In this document: positions 44,828 through 56,454 of the stretch, one piece after another
How positions within the stretch are numbered: the first letter of the stretch is position 1
Layout of the letters: the number at the start of each line of letters is the position of its first letter
From: Acanthochlamys bracteata
Lineage: Eukaryota; Streptophyta; Magnoliopsida; Pandanales; Velloziaceae
Direction: 5' to 3'
Assembly (NCBI GenBank): GCA_019914995.1
Contig: CM034137.1
Coordinates: forward strand, 5,111,155-5,175,154
DNA length: 64,000 nt
Program-made: the position numbers and the translations under genes
Notes under the pieces: generated by a model
Told to the model about the DNA's origin: nothing
Seen by the model: the letters and a program-made list of their open reading frames with translations, nothing else
Databases searched by the model: none

Positions 44828-47285
44828 TTACTCCAAATGAGTAGTTAACTCTTCATCGACACTATCTTCATCTTCACTTGTATTTTTCTCTTCATCAGCA
44901 TCATCTCTATTAATAACTATCAAGTAGAAAAATTGTAACAAATGTCCATTTCAAATTGAATTAAAAAGTTAGTATATTATAATCAACACTAAACAAATAT
45001 TTATAATACTTACTTGACTTCTTCTTTCTATCTGGATTTTCATGACAATTTCGCTTATCATGTTTAATACCATACTTGTTACAGTAAGCATATTTTCTGA
45101 GTGTCTTTGCTTTGACTTTTGCAGTGGCTTTCTCCAAACCTCCTTTTATTCTACCACTACTCTTGTAAATATGTCCTTCTATTTTTCTTCCCTTAGTTTG
45201 TGAAATATGAGGATTCAAAAGTAAAACTTGAGAGGCATCAATCGGACCTTGTAAACTCTCATTGGGTAGCACATGGATCGGCAACTGAAATCTTACCCCC
45301 ATCATTAGTCTTCCTTACTTTCTTTAGCCGCTGTGATCCATCTTGTAATGCTTGCATCAGCACATGGTATCCCTCATCTGTTTCAGCTGCTTCATAAACC
45401 AACTGATTGAAAACCATATGAAGCTGGAGAGTCCTCAATAACTCAGAACTTTCATGACCATGTACTGCTCCTCTGTCGTACTGACCTCTATATTTTTTAG
45501 CCCCTTTCATCCACCTTTTAAGAATAAAGTGGTCTGGTATATCTATATCACGGCTCTGAAAATTTTTTATCAGGTGTCCACAAGGAATCCCTATATACTC
45601 AAAAAATTTGCATTCACAGTTACCTTCCTTTGTGGTTGGATTGAACTTCACCTTTCTACTCACACTGATTGTCTTCTACTCGAGACTTGTAAATTTAGGT
45701 TGTGAAGCCATCAGTACCCTTTTCATCATCATACAGGACATACTCGGTTTGAGCTTTTTCAAATTCTTTTTTGAACCTATTGTACACATTTCTGTGTACG
45801 CTTTTACTACTTTTCAATACAAATGCATTACTATCTACAATACCAGACGAGTGTTCACTTACATAATCCTCTTTCTGTTCCTTTTCAGTAATTCCTCTCA
45901 AACATTTATCATTCTTCAATACAAACTCTTGGAGAGTTGTTGATGGTCGAAAAAAATTTTTGTACATACCCTTCAGAGCGCCCAATAGTGTTAGTACCTG
46001 CATAAAATGTATCCAAATGATACACGGGTGCCTATTTTTCTCTAATCTCGTAAATTCGTTTGAGCCATTCATTCTCCTGCAACTTATTCGTAGACATCAA
46101 TTCTTTCCACCTCGTTTCAAAAGTGCTAATAATATAACTTTCTCGAACACATTGGTTGATGTCTTTTTTGGATTTTGAACTCTTGAAATAGATGTGCGGA
46201 AGCTTTTCTGCAAATTTTTCATAATGTGCCATAAGCAAAATCTATGTCGCGTATTCGGAAATACCTTTGTAACAATTACAGTCATAGCTCGGTCTTGATC
46301 AGTGATGATTGAAAACGGAGCACGTCCACCTATAGCTGCAAGCCAAGTCTCAAAAATCCATTGGAAAAATTCCTCTGTCTCATCCAAAAGCAGTGCACAA
46401 CCTAAATTGGATTGATTGCATATGGTGGTTAACTCTAGTGAATGGCGCAAATGGCATATCATACACATTTGTCCGATACGTAGTATCAAAAAATAACACA
46501 TCACCAAAATATTGATATTGAGTACGCGACCGACCATCTAGCCAGAAAAAATTAATTGCCCTTGCTTCATCGTCCATCTATATTGCATAAAAGAAACTCG
46601 GATCCTCTATACTCTTCTTTTTAAAAAAATTAAGCACCGCTGTAGCATCGCCATTGATAGGTTTCTTATACTCCTTCGAACGACACAAATAGTTCCAACA
46701 ATCTCTGTCATCAAAACCTTGCTGTGGTCTGTCAAGTATATTTGCAATCTTATTAACGGGCAAGCCTTCATCACGAACAGGCATGCACAAACTCTTTGCT
46801 GCAGTAGACATATTTCTGCAAACAGGCATGCACATTTTTTTTGCCGGACTCACAAGGTTGTGATTGTGGTCATCTTCAAAACTCACCACTTTCCACAATT
46901 CAATACTTTGTTTTTTCATCCTTATTGTTGCTCGACACCCACATTTTACTGTACTGGTGCTTCTCTTTTTCTTTAATTCTATCTCGGATCTCTCATTTGT
47001 CATTTGTGATCGATGGCCTCTATGATTTCCAAAACGATCATATGTCATTTGACAAATACTCACTTCCTCTGAATTAAAAATTCTTGTCTAAGTAGTTCGA
47101 GTAACGGCACTAAATCCCTTCACTTTTCCATAATTGATATAAAATTGTTTCACAGCTTCCAGGCTCTCGAAAGTCATCCCTATACATGGAGTTGGAAGAG
47201 ATGAAGAAGCAGCATCGAAAGCTATAAATTTCAAGGAAAAAAAAACCGCAAAAAAAAAAAAAAAACCTGTTAACTCCTGCGCCAT
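44828..47285 (-). pseudogene. FAR1-type MULE transposase of element A, near-complete but broken
   Basis: Cut-and-paste transposase of the MULE group from which plant FAR1/FHY3 factors derive. The start is taken as ATG 47,285 (MAQELT), with a probable small intron just after (GTTTTT...TTTATAG). The FAR1 DNA-binding region covers about 47,200-46,840: MTFESLEAVKQFYINYGKVK, then VKCGCRATIRM and a DHNHN pair as Zn ligands. The DDE core covers about 46,520-46,080: FFDTTYRTN (D1), SIITDQDRAM (D2), RFCLWHIMKN, STFETRWKEL (E). The SWIM finger CECKFFEYIGIPCGH lies near 45,620. A zinc-knuckle-like tail (YAYCNKYGIKHDKRNC, first Cys lost) lies near 45,090. An acidic last exon follows an intron (45,013 to about 44,918) and ends at stop 44,828-44,830. 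Breaks: a TAG before MDDEARA (about 46,578), frameshifts at about 46,380, 46,240 and 46,010-45,670. All catalytic residues are still visible. Confidence 0.85.
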
Positions 47286-49070
47286 GGAGAGATGAAGAAA
47301 AGAGAAGAGAAGAGAAATCAGCCGGCTAGTCAGAAAAAAAGAATAGCAAAGAAATGTGGAAAATGAATGAAGAAGAGAAAACAATGGGTTACAGACATAG
47401 AGAACAAGCTCTCCCGCCCGTAGGACATCAACGTAGTGTTTCCCGCTGGAAACGTTTTATCCGAAAATGACAAAACTGTCCTCATAGCATTTCTTTTGCA
47501 TTTGCATAACAATGGCTATCTACTCAATCTTTCTGCTTAATTCAACATTTTTTACCATCATTTACAACAACTACAAACCAGCAAGAGCTCATTAACAGCA
47601 AGAACTCAGAAGAGTAATTTGCAAGAATTCACATCAATCTTTACTGCCCATTCATAACAAAATTCACTATACAAGACATACCAACAAGATTTGCCCAATC
47701 TTTACTGCCCATACATTTCAATCGCTATACATGACATTCACAATCCATTCACTGTCAACACATTCAAAGTTCATTCACTATCGATTCCATTCACATTCAC
47801 ATTCCATTCCATTCACTTTATATTTAGACATTCACATCACATTCACTGTCCAACACATTGCTTGATGTTTTCAAATCAATTCACATTCTATTGATGACAA
47901 AAGATTCATTACATAGTTTTACAACACTCAGATCTCACTATACATGTTTATACATTCAAGCTTTACCCTCCCGTCATTAAAAAAAAGCCATTACAAAAGT
48001 TTCAATCAACACTTATCATACTATACACTGCACTTTCAAACAACAAGAATTAGAAAGGATTCACACACACTTCAGCATTACACTCTTGTAGCTCCTTCTT
48101 CTTCCTGTCTGCATTCAGAAATCATGGGTCAAGCATAAGCATTCATTAAGAAAAAAAAAATGACACAAGAAGCTCCTATAGGCCTATCATAGAGAACCAC
48201 TTCTCCTTCCTGCTGGATTGAACCAGAGCATCCAACGATGCTAAGCAGCACTAGCATCCTGGTCTGTACTGGATTGGAACACCTACAACAACAAAAGAAC
48301 AACAAGTGAATCAATTAGCAACGATCAATAAAAACTAAGAGCGTCTGCATCAACTGCAACAAGAAAAAAAATTATCAACTACAACAAACAAAAAATATCA
48401 GCTGCAATACGAAACTCACATATAGAGAAAATTAATAGAAGCTAGCTAATCACCAATTGCAAAAGGAAAAAAAACACAAAAAAAAATTAAATAAAATACA
48501 CGGGGACGAACGTCGGGGAACTTGGATAGGGGAAATTGATGAAATTAAAGACAGTAGAAGGCATAGGAGAAGGAAGAGAAGAGATACTACTGTTTAAGCG
48601 AGCATTCTCTCTCGTCGAGCCAGCGAATCAAAATTTCTCTCCGAGACGAACGACGGTAAGATAAAGGCGATATGAAGAAACTGTTGATGATAGAAGGAAC
48701 AGAAGAAGGAGGAGAAGAGGAGCTAACAGTTACCCGATTTAATTTCGATCGCCGTTCGGTAATCGAACACTCCGACGGTCACGGAGAGAACGGAAGGGGT
48801 TTTGGAGCTAATTGCTGCGGGAAACTTCAAATTTCTTCGATATAATGGAAGAAAGGAGAAGGAAGGAGGAAATTAGAAGCCGCGGCGGGGAATAAGACCG
48901 GCCGACAGCTTTCCCGCTCGAGCGGGCGGGAGCGAGAAGCTCGCTGCAACGCTGGAGCTAGGAAAGGAAATGAGGAGAAGAGAGGAATGGGAAAGGAAAT
49001 GACAAATATAGCCTCAAACAGTAGTTATGTAAATCTGCCAGTGCTTTTAAAAGGATGAGCTAAATCTGGC

Positions 49071-49430
49071 TGGTATATGTATATATTTCTCCCGTCATAT
49101 TTGGCTGGAGAGATCTTCATATCCAACCTTCACCGTTGGATAGGTAGAACTATGAGTTGCGCCATCCCATTCTTATATGGGATTTGAATAATAGGTGTGA
49201 CCTCTAATGATGGGTGTTGAACTATGAGTTGCACTCCATGTGCTATATGCAACCCATCATATAAGAACTATTTTTTATTTATGAGTGCCACCATTCCACC
49301 CAAGAGCTCTCTCCATTTCCGCGGGTGATCCGAGCATCCTGCCGCGAAATTTCTCTCTCTCTCATTCTTTCTGCTCTCTCCAGTGGAGGTCTTTCTCATT
49401 ATTTATCTCTTTATGTTTTCTCTAATATCT
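49071..49430. other. Spacer between elements A and B
   Basis: Partly an inverted match to 42,660-42,750, as noted there. Repeated CTATGAGTTGC and TGATGGGT phrases occur. No gene is seen. Confidence 0.45.
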
Positions 49431-50827
49431 ATTTCCCATTTTGTTTTCATTTTTTTGTGGATTTGAGTGAGAACTCACCGGCAAATTTGTTTTCAAATAT
49501 TGAACTTTTGTAATTTTTTTCTTCGGATTATATACGTATTTGAATTTTCCAGATTGAATTGTTTTTCGGTGGAAAATATGTGAGATTTTTCAAATGGATG
49601 GAGTGGTGTGTTTTTCCCGATTTAATCGGCGCCGAGTGATGTGTTTTTTTAGTTCTGTTTTCGTTAGAATTTGTGTATTTATTTGATAAATATTTGAATT
49701 TTGTGATGAATTTGTGTGAAATTCAAAGTTTGTCAAGTGATCCGACGCCTTGAATGTGAATGAGAAATATAAATTTGGCTTCAAGTTGCTGCTGTGGTGC
49801 AGTTGAATGTGAATTGTGTGTGCAGTTGAATACCTACACGTTTTGATGATGATGATGATGAGCTCTCCGGATGATGTTCATTGCATTACAGCAATTTCAT
49901 GCCTACGGATGTTCTTTGGTTTCATTTTTTTATGTGTACAAATGGATTGGTAGGTCTGGTGCTTGCTTGGAATGTAGCAAAGACAACAGAAAGAACGGGA
50001 TTATGCCCAGGCATATACCACTAGTAAGGGGTTTCAGCCAAGTCCACTTCTCAGGGGATGAAGTTAACATTGCTTCATTAGTTCCCTAATACAAAAGGAA
50101 TTCAAGTCTAATAGTTTAGGATCTATAATGTAAATCTTTTCTTTGATGTTGAATTCTGAAGTTTTGCTTATCAAAACTTGTATCCCAATCTTGTCTTTTA
50201 CTTGATGAAATAAAATAAAAAATTCCAACAAGCTGGAAAACATTTCGAGATTGTATATACATGTGAATGGTCATTTATTGTGAATAATATAAATGTGATT
50301 GTGAATGTGCATGGAAAAGTAAACGTTGTCACATTAGATTTTTTCGTCACTGAAAAAAAATTGGAAAAAGAAACAAAATAGAAAACTAAGTGTAAATCTT
50401 AATCAGGAGGGTAAATTCGTATCTTACTGTTCATAGCAAAAACTTGGGCACACGAGCAGGAGGATCTGTCCATTGTGCGGGAAACATCTTTTTTCTTCTG
50501 TTTTCTACCTTCATGCACTGCATGATCATACTTTTGTTTTCTACCTTTTGTACTCTATTCTTTGTTCGACTGTTCTACTTTTTTTATGTCCTCTTCTTGT
50601 CTTCTTCTTTGTTCCATTGTTTTCTACCTTTTGTTCTCTGTTCTTTGTTCCACTGTTCTACATTTTGATTAGATATCTTACACTCTCACATTATGGCTCA
50701 TAAGTTTACAAATATTTTTTTTCTTGCATCAAATTTGCGGCATTTTTTTCTACTCACCATTGAGCCTTAAATTTTGTTATTGTTGTTTTCTTTTTCTTGA
50801 ATTCTTAAGGTTTCGAGGTTGGTTCTT

Positions 50828-52641
50828 CTTCGTTCCCAACTCTACAAGGAATGGAAAAAAATGTCTCATGTTTAGGTATGACATTTGGATGTCTCGAAGC
50901 TGCGAAATAGTTCTACATAAATTATGGCAAAATAGAAGGATTTAGCGCAATTACTTTTACAACGGAGGAAACAACCGCACATTCCGATGAAGTGAGCATT
51001 TGTCAAACGACATGCAACCATTTTAGAAATTATAAAGTCAATCTTTCAAGGAAGACAGACGAAGGATCAGAAAAAAAAGTAAAGACAAAGAGGAACAGAA
51101 GTACAGTAAAATGCGAGTGTCCTGCAACAATGAGGGTGAAAAAATAGCGTAGTGGACTATGGAAAGTGGTGAATTATGAAGGTAATCACACTGACGACCT
51201 AGTTTGTTCAGCAAAAAAATGTGCATGCCTATTTGCAGAAACATACCTTATGTAGCTAAAAGTTCGGTTGACTTATTTCGAGACGAAGGATTACTTGTAG
51301 GTAAAATTCCAGATTTACTTGGTGGACGGCAGATTACTTTTGACGATAGAGATTGTTGGAACCATTCATATCGCTTAAATAGTACAAGAAACCTATTAGT
51401 GACGATGCTACAGCAGTGCTAAATTTCTTTCAGAAAAAGAGTATAGAAGATCCGATTTTTTTTTATGCAATACAAGTGGACGACGAAACAAATTTTTTTG
51501 GCTAGATGGTCGGTCACGTAGCCAATATCAGTACTTTGGTGATGTCATATTCTTGACACCACCTACCGTAAGAATGTTTATGACATGCCATTTGCACCCT
51601 TTACTAGAGCTAATTATCATATGCAGTCTTTTCAGTTTGGCTGTGCACTACTGTTGGATGAGACGGAAGAATCTTTTCAATTGCTTTCTGAGACATGACT
51701 TTCAGCTATGGACGGCGTGCTCCTTCTTCAATCATTACAGATCAAGATAGAGCTATGACTGCAGCTGTTGCAAAGGTATTTTCAAGTACTCCATATAGAT
51801 TTTGTTTGTAGTATATTCTCAAAAAATTTGCAGAAAAACTTTCGCATGTTTATTCAAGAGCTCAAGATTCAAGAAAGACGTCAACAGGTGTATTCATGAA
51901 AGTTATATTTGTAGCACTTTTGAGTCGAGGTGGGAGGAATTGCCGACAACATATGACTTGCAGGAAAATGACTGGCTCAAAGGATTATATGAGATTCTAG
52001 AAAAATGGGCACCAGTTTATCATTTAGATACATTTTTTGCAGGTATTAATACTACCGGACGCTCCAAAAGTATGGATGCGGCTTACAAGAAAGTTTTCCA
52101 ACTAACAACTCTTCGAGAGTTTGTACCAAAGAATGATAAGTGTTTGAGAAGAATGGTTGAAAGGGAAAAAAAAAAGGGAAGAAAAAATAAGGGAAGAAAT
52201 AATGTAGCCACACTTAATGCTTCTCAAGTTTTACTTTTGAATCCTAACATCTCACAAAGAAAGGGAAGAAAAAAAAACAGCAAAAATTTATAAGAGCAGT
52301 AGTAGAATAAAAGGAAGTTTTGGAAAAAATAATTGCAAAAATCAAAGCGAAGACATGTAGGAGATGCGCTTTGTGTAACAACTATGGTGTTAATCATGAC
52401 AAGCGAATTGTCCTGAAAATGCAAATAAAAAGAAGAAAGTAAGTGTAATCATTTTGAATTTTGATTCATAATATATTTTCTTATTGGAGTTCAATTTGAA
52501 TTGACATTTGTCGTAATTTTTTTTATTTTGATAGTCGTATATAAAGATGAGGATGAAAACAAATATGGAGATGAGAATGAATATCTACATATAAGTGAAG
52601 GTGAAAACAATACTGACGGAGAATTAGCTATAAATTTATAG
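50828..52641 (+). pseudogene. FAR1-type transposase of element B, SWIM region deleted
   Basis: Related to transposase A, on the opposite strand. The order is LGMTFGCLEAAK and FYINYGKIEGFSAITF (about 50,872-50,960), STVKCECPATMRVKK (about 51,103), NHTDD, FWLDGRSRSQYQYFGD (about 51,497), then a degraded D1/D2 core in several frames to 51,760. 51,802-52,293 is open: SRFKKDVNRCIHESYICSTF, SRWEELPTTYD, WAPVYHLDTFFAGINTTGRS, LREFVPKNDKCLRRMVERE. It then goes directly to NASQVLLLNPNISQRKGRK. In A the SWIM finger and about 110 more residues lie between these two points. Next come a knuckle remnant (TCRRCALC, about 52,355), a GTAAGT donor at about 52,440 and an acidic last exon ending at TAG 52,639-52,641. 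Multiple stops and frameshifts occur. Confidence 0.8.
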
Positions 52642-52739
52642 TTTTTACTATTTTGGCATTTTTGGATAAGCACTTAGATGTTGTACTCAATATTCTTACA
52701 TTGTATATCTTTATATGAATTTGAAAGTGTTTGCGACAA

Positions 52740-53500
52740 GTAGCAATGGGCAGTAAAAAAAACGATGAACAAGGACAGTAAAAAAAAAGTAGAAAGAAAC
52801 AGCGAGAAAAATAGTACAAAGAGGGCGTTTAAAAAAAAAACTTTCACAAGAGTTAATCTTTCTATTAAAAGCAAGAAATAACAAAATAATAGTGCAAAAA
52901 GGACACCGAAAAAAAAACTAAAAAATCCTTCTGTGTTAACAGCAAGAAATAGCAAAATATAGTAAAAAAGGAAAAAAACAATGCAAAAAGGATACTGAAA
53001 AAAAAACTGCTAAAAAATTTTAATTTTCACTGTTGACAGCAAAAATAAATTTTTTATTGTTCACTGTAAAATATAGTGAAAAAGAAAAAAGAAACAGTAT
53101 AAATAGGACACTAAAATAAGAATTGTTAAAAACATTTTAAGTTTCACTGTTCACAGCAAAAATAAAACTTTATATTGTTCACTATAAAATATAGTGACAA
53201 AGAAAAAAGAAACAGTATAAAAAGGACAATGAAAAACGAAATCATTAAAAATTTTAATTTTCACTGTTCAAAGTAAAATTCTTTTTTACTGTTCATGGTA
53301 AAACATAGTAAAAGAAAGGAAACAGTATAAAAAAGACACTAAAAAAATACAGTGAAAAAATTGATCTTTGATGCCTTGCAGAGGAAAAAAAACAAAAAAT
53401 AAATGACTAAAATAATAATTTCACTGTTCACAGCAAAATTACCAAAAGAGTAGTAAAAGAACATTAAAAGAGAGCAATAAAAAAGCAACACAAAACAAAT
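52740..53500. repeat. Minisatellite, about 117-bp unit, in element B
   Basis: Units begin TTCACTGTT(C/G)ACAGCAAAAATAAA and contain CAC-TATAAAATATAGTGA, AAAGAAAAAAGAAACAGTATAAA and GGACACT. Starts lie at about 53,028, 53,145 and 53,261, with more diverged copies to either side. Confidence 0.75.
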
Positions 53501-53554
53501 AGTGAGAAAAATACTCATTTGTTGACAATTCACCTTCCAACATACTAGTACTAA

Positions 53555-54557
53555 CATTCATATTCCATTTACTACATTCACATCCATTTACAAATGTTGA
53601 CATTCGCATTCATTCGCATTCCCCTCACAAATATTTACCTCGCATTCCATTCACAAATATTGACAATTATTCATTTGCATTCTATTCACAAACATTAACA
53701 ATCACATGTATTCACATTCCAATAACTCTTTCCATAATTTACAAAAGACATTCATATTACAAATGTATCAAATCTACATATAATCATAAGTACATGAAAC
53801 TTCAACATTAATCTCATCCAAGTCTCAACAACAAGACTGATGAGGTCCAGAACGAATCTACAACAAACTAAGCCCCAGATTTCTGTCTTACATAAGTACT
53901 TGTTTGGACATTCAAACTAAACCCCAGAAAACAAACATTTTACATTCCAGTAACATTTACATCAGCCAACAAAGAAGTTCTACATCAGCCTTGTCTTTAC
54001 ACTAACATAAAAGCAACCTGCAAAACAGAACAACACAGTAGTAACCTGCAACAACATCTCAAAATTTTGTTGGTCCTATGGAAGTTCTACAATAGTGACA
54101 ACCTGCAAAACAATCAGCATCAAATAAAAAAGATTTCATCAGGTCACATGCCAACATCAAAGAAAATATCGTTCAATTTCTAAACACAAAACTATTATAC
54201 AAAAAAAATTCTCAAAAAATTCTGAGACCAAAACCTATGGAAGAATAAGTGAACGACATGATTGCTGTTGAATCAAAGAGCTAAGGCATGTTATGAAAAT
54301 CTGGTGTTTGGGAGAAGAATACTTGAACAGCTCCGAAGAAGGAATCTGGTGCCCTTCTTTGGAATACAGTCTAATCTTTATATCACCCTGCAGCATAACA
54401 AACACCACCAAGTTCAAGAGACAAAATAAATCAAACAAAAAATATTAAACAGCAAAATAATTAATCAGAATACAAAAGACAGAAAGGTACCTAAGGCTCT
54501 TTGCAAGAAATTATTGTGTATGCAATAGCAGCACTAGTACTGCTTCGTTCATTCATA
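53555..54557. other. Subterminal and right interior of element B
   Basis: 53,555-53,720 is rich in CATTCACA / TTCACAAATATT(G/A)AC. The remainder contains one unassigned minus-strand frame (54,438-54,235) with GDIKIRLYSKEGHQIP. This may be a captured host fragment but is not recognised. Confidence 0.4.
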
Positions 54558-55011
54558 AGTGTAATGAACATCATCTGGGAGAGCTCATCATCATCATCAT
54601 CAAAACGAGTAGATATTCAACTGCACACACAATTCACATTCAAATCACCACAACAGCAACTTTAAGCCAAATTTACATTTCTCATTCACATTCAAGCTGT
54701 AGGATCACTTGACAAACTTTGAATTTCACATCAAATTCATCATACAATTCAAATATTTATCAAATAAATACACAAATTCTAACGAAAATAGAACGAAGAA
54801 AACACATCACTCGGCACCGTTTAAATCGGGAAAAACGCACCACTCCACCCATTTGAAAAATCTCACATATTTTCCAATGAAAAACAATTCAATATGGTAA
54901 ATTCAAATACGTACATAATCCGAGGAAAAAAAATACAAAAGTTCAATATTTGTAAACAAATTTGCTGATGAGTTCTCACTCAAATGAACACAAAAACGAA
55001 AACAAAATGAG

Positions 55012-55539
55012 AAAATAGTCAAGCTCGTCGCACCAGGCGGAGCCGGAGGCTGATGAAACGGTCCATCAAAAGAATGTCGAACCTTCCGTGGAGAGTAACA
55101 ATAGCTCCGGCTGATGCTGGTTGGCGAAGGCTTACATTGGTTACTGTCCCGCTACCGCTGAGTATGCAAACTCTGCGTTGCCTCCGTCGGGCGTAAGTCG
55201 CTACGCATTCAAACAAGTCGCAGCCGCTGCCGACTTCGAGAATATGCGCCCGGAGAGTGTTCGCACTTTCACGGGTAATGATCACTGGTGGTTTTGGTTT
55301 ATTCATAGAGGCCGGTGGACGGCCACGAGGACACTGAGCAACCATATCGCCAGGACAAGCTCCGCCAACGGTGTTAGTGGGACCGATGCCGCCCGAAGAA
55401 GAGTTATTGTTGTCTTCAGGACCGTCATCCGAGTCTGCTGCAGCAGAAGAGTGGTGAGCTTGCTGGAGATGAGGTCTGAAGGGTGGTGGTGAAGCTGGTG
55501 GTGGATGAAACATGTTATTCCGAGACCTAAACCTGCCAT
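55012..55539 (-). pseudogene. AHL (AT-hook, PPC/DUF296) DNA-binding protein, frameshifted and truncated
   Basis: AHL proteins bind AT-rich DNA through an AT-hook and trimerise through the PPC domain. ATG 55,539 gives MAGLGLG, the usual AHL opening. A frameshift within the next codons moves the protein to the frame reading [15 protein letters not shown], then a Ser/Asp/Asn-rich linker. The AT-hook [15 protein letters not shown] is present but changed (Cys before PRGRP; the usual GSKNKPK reads ASMNKPK). The PPC start is well kept: [19 protein letters not shown], then [20 protein letters not shown]. After LHGRFDIL a one-base shift takes the family sequence ([16 protein letters not shown]) into another frame. 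About nine codons later the gene ends at the inverted repeat of element B. The second half of the PPC domain is missing and is not found on the far side of element B. Confidence 0.9.
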
Positions 55540-56265
55540 GATTGATATATATGATGATCAATCACAGCGCATCAATCTACAATCAAATTGTATTGCTTCA
55601 AAATTAAAACAAGAAATCTATAAAAAGAAAAGAAGTACACTAGCTAGTACACTACTAGAATTGGATATTGAAGAACAATTAAAAATAAGAAGAAGAAGAA
55701 GAGAAGATCTAGATTTTTTTTATTAGGTTTCTTTAATTTCTCGAAGAAAAATAAGCTATATATGAAGCTGGAGCTGGGATAATGAAAGAAGAAGAAAGCA
55801 AGCTTGGTAGATTAAAAATGGAAGAAATTAAAATATGTACTAGTTTAAAAAGTGAAACACACAGGAACTAGCAAAAGGTTAATAATATTATTAATGAGAG
55901 AGAATGGATTAAACTAAGAAGGTCTTTTGTTTGAAGAGAACCAGCGTCAGGAGGCTCAGGTTCGACTACCGGTGGCTTTGAGTAGCTGCTTTCCTGAGCG
56001 AAGCGTCGGCTGCTGATGGAGGAGGGAAGGTGATGCGGGGAACGAAGAGGGAAGCTGCGAAATAAAAACACAAGAGAATTAAGTTAAATAAGAATTAATA
56101 AAATTAATTAAGTTAAATAAGATTAACTAAGAGTTAATGAAATTGTTTAGAAAAAAAAGAAGTGAGAGAATACGTAAATGTGTCAGTACAGTACAGTGCG
56201 AGTTGTGAGATTTCGATTTGATAAAAAAAATTCGGACGAACTTAAATACAACATATGTATGTATG
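55540..56265 (-). other. Upstream region of the AHL pseudogene
   Basis: TC-rich on the minus strand (55,880-55,910; 55,735-55,800), like a 5' leader. The open minus-strand frame 56,071-55,868 has no recognised family and may be an upstream frame in the leader. No other gene is seen. Confidence 0.35.
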
Positions 56266-56282
56266 CGCATATACATCTACAT

Positions 56283-56329
<47 letters not shown>

Positions 56330-56422
56330 TATATATATATATATATGTAAATATATATCTATGTATATATGTAGATGTATATTGTGTATATATACGTATG
56401 TATATAGATATATATATACATC

Positions 56423-56454
<32 letters not shown>

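Larger units (their letters stand above)
42934..49070. mobile_element. MULE element A with long terminal inverted repeats
   Basis: The left arm, 42,934 to about 44,274, pairs with the right arm, about 47,690 to 49,070. Outer ends read GCCAGATTTAGCTCATCC (left) and its complement (right). Matching blocks run through CTACTGTTTGAGGCTATATTTG, the leader-like Ser/Pro-coding stretch (43,220-43,450 and 48,500-48,740), CCAGTACAGACCAGGA, GAATGCTTATGCTTGACCCATGATTTCTGA, and end inside the GTGAATG-rich subterminal arrays. The transposase gene lies between, on the minus strand. No 9-bp target duplication could be seen. Confidence 0.9.
49431..55016. mobile_element. MULE element B with about 455-bp inverted ends
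   Basis: The left arm (about 49,431-49,886) pairs with the right arm (about 54,558-55,016). Matches include CATTTTGTTTTC, GAGTGAGAACTCA, CAAATATTGAACTTTTGTA, AATATGTGAGATTTTTCAAATGG, TTTTCCCGATTTAA, CGAGTGATGTGTTTT and GATGATGATGATGATGAGCTCTCC. Transposase B is on the plus strand inside, followed by a minisatellite and a CATTCAC-rich subterminal zone (53,555-53,720). The right end lies inside the AHL pseudogene. Confidence 0.85.

Noticed and set aside
43653..48314. Near-identical 61-codon frames at 43,653-43,838 (plus) and 48,314-48,129 (minus)
   Set aside because: They are the two arms of element A read in mirror orientation; evidence of the inverted repeat, not of a duplicated gene.
55121..55492. 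123-codon plus-strand frame opposite the AHL pseudogene
   Set aside because: Antisense shadow of the GC-richer AHL coding region; the minus strand has the family motifs.
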